Position numbers and translations under genes: made by a program
DNA from: Harmothoe impar
Lineage: Eukaryota > Annelida > Polychaeta > Phyllodocida > Polynoidae
NCBI GenBank assembly: GCA_947462335.1
Contig: OX381718.1
Location: 37,354,976-37,418,975, forward strand
Length of the DNA stretch: 64,000 nucleotides
Direction: 5' to 3'
The notes under the pieces: generated by a model
Database searches by the model: none
Told to the model about the DNA's origin: nothing
What the model saw: the letters and a program-made list of their open reading frames with translations, nothing else
Shown here: piece after piece, positions 63,808 through 64,000 of the stretch
Layout of the letters: every line of letters starts with the position of its first letter
Numbering within the stretch: the stretch's first letter is position 1

Positions 63808-64000
63808 TATAGGCGTCTAGCCGGTTGCATTATCAACCAATGAGAAAATTCCCTGGCCTTCACTGCGGAATTCTTAGGGGGCATTATGTAACAGCCTGTA
63901 CCCATTGTGATTGCTGTATCAGTGCTTATCTCGCTGGTTACCAGATCAAGCAATGGTGCCCCCTACTAAGGAACCTGCAACATCGGTATAGGTAACAGTA
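63808..64000. mobile_element. 362-bp palindromic foldback element, second copy, cut by window end
   Basis: The left arm begins TATAGGCGTCTAGCCGGTTG and matches 22,131 onward with about four differences in 180 nt, so the two copies are recent. The spacer begins to differ from about 63,985 (TATAGGTAACAG here, TATAGGGGTCAG there). Confidence 0.85.

Noticed and set aside
1..64000. CRISPR array, prokaryotic operons, phage
   Set aside because: No spacer-repeat periodicity, no ribosome-binding sites before frames and no dense long frames; the sequence is eukaryotic.

Overview
This is eukaryotic, animal-type DNA. There is no dense array of open frames. The longest open frames (about 100 to 220 codons) fall mostly in tandem repeats or transposon copies. 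Plausible coding signal is confined to short segments bounded by GT-AG splice sites. Base composition looks moderate (roughly 40 to 45% GC by eye). The window is crowded with short inverted-repeat transposons, palindromic foldback elements, a tRNA-derived SINE, one 3' LINE remnant, minisatellites and more than twenty poly(G)/poly(C) tracts. This fits a repeat-rich marine invertebrate such as a cephalochordate, another basal deuterostome or a lophotrochozoan. The species cannot be fixed from this sequence.

Layout. 1-12.5 kb: intergenic or intronic DNA with several MITEs (2.5, 3.1-3.6 kb), a minisatellite whose unit carries an ETS plus CRE motif (6.2-7.2 kb), a 72-bp minisatellite that stays open as a frame (8.4-9.2 kb) and a SINE (10.6-11.2 kb). 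12.5-13.7 kb: a possible first coding exon with a signal peptide (12,532) and a small Cys-rich frame. 15.2-24.7 kb: nested mobile elements (a LINE 3' end inside a CACTGTAAAA-type MITE, a second SINE copy, a 362-bp near-perfect palindromic element, a 1-kb MITE). 26-32 kb: the most gene-like part, with a minus-strand open exon (26.2-26.6), a promoter-like block with ETS sites and a YY1/TISU-like start (28.0-28.2) and two phase-compatible plus-strand exons (30.2 and 31.5 kb). 32-45 kb: mobile elements almost end to end, including a 1.5-kb element with a 5-bp target duplication, an exact 322-bp tandem duplication and a TIR element containing a possible three-exon frame. 45-54 kb: a near-perfect 47-bp hairpin, the best single internal exon of the window (46,993-47,171) with an RFX X-box 350 bp beyond it, a hAT element, a possible minus-strand terminal exon with a membrane segment (52.0-52.3) and a possible 5' UTR exon (53.0-53.7). 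54-64 kb: MITEs (one hAT with an exact 8-bp target duplication), an NRF1/ETS promoter-like patch and a second copy of the 362-bp palindrome cut by the window end.

No complete gene can be built, and no protein family was recognised apart from the LINE reverse-transcriptase tail. Exon calls rest on splice sites, open frame and phase only, and are marked accordingly. Mobile-element calls rest on inverted termini and target duplications read directly and are more secure. No operon or pathway can be inferred; the candidate exons probably belong to at least three different transcription units on both strands.
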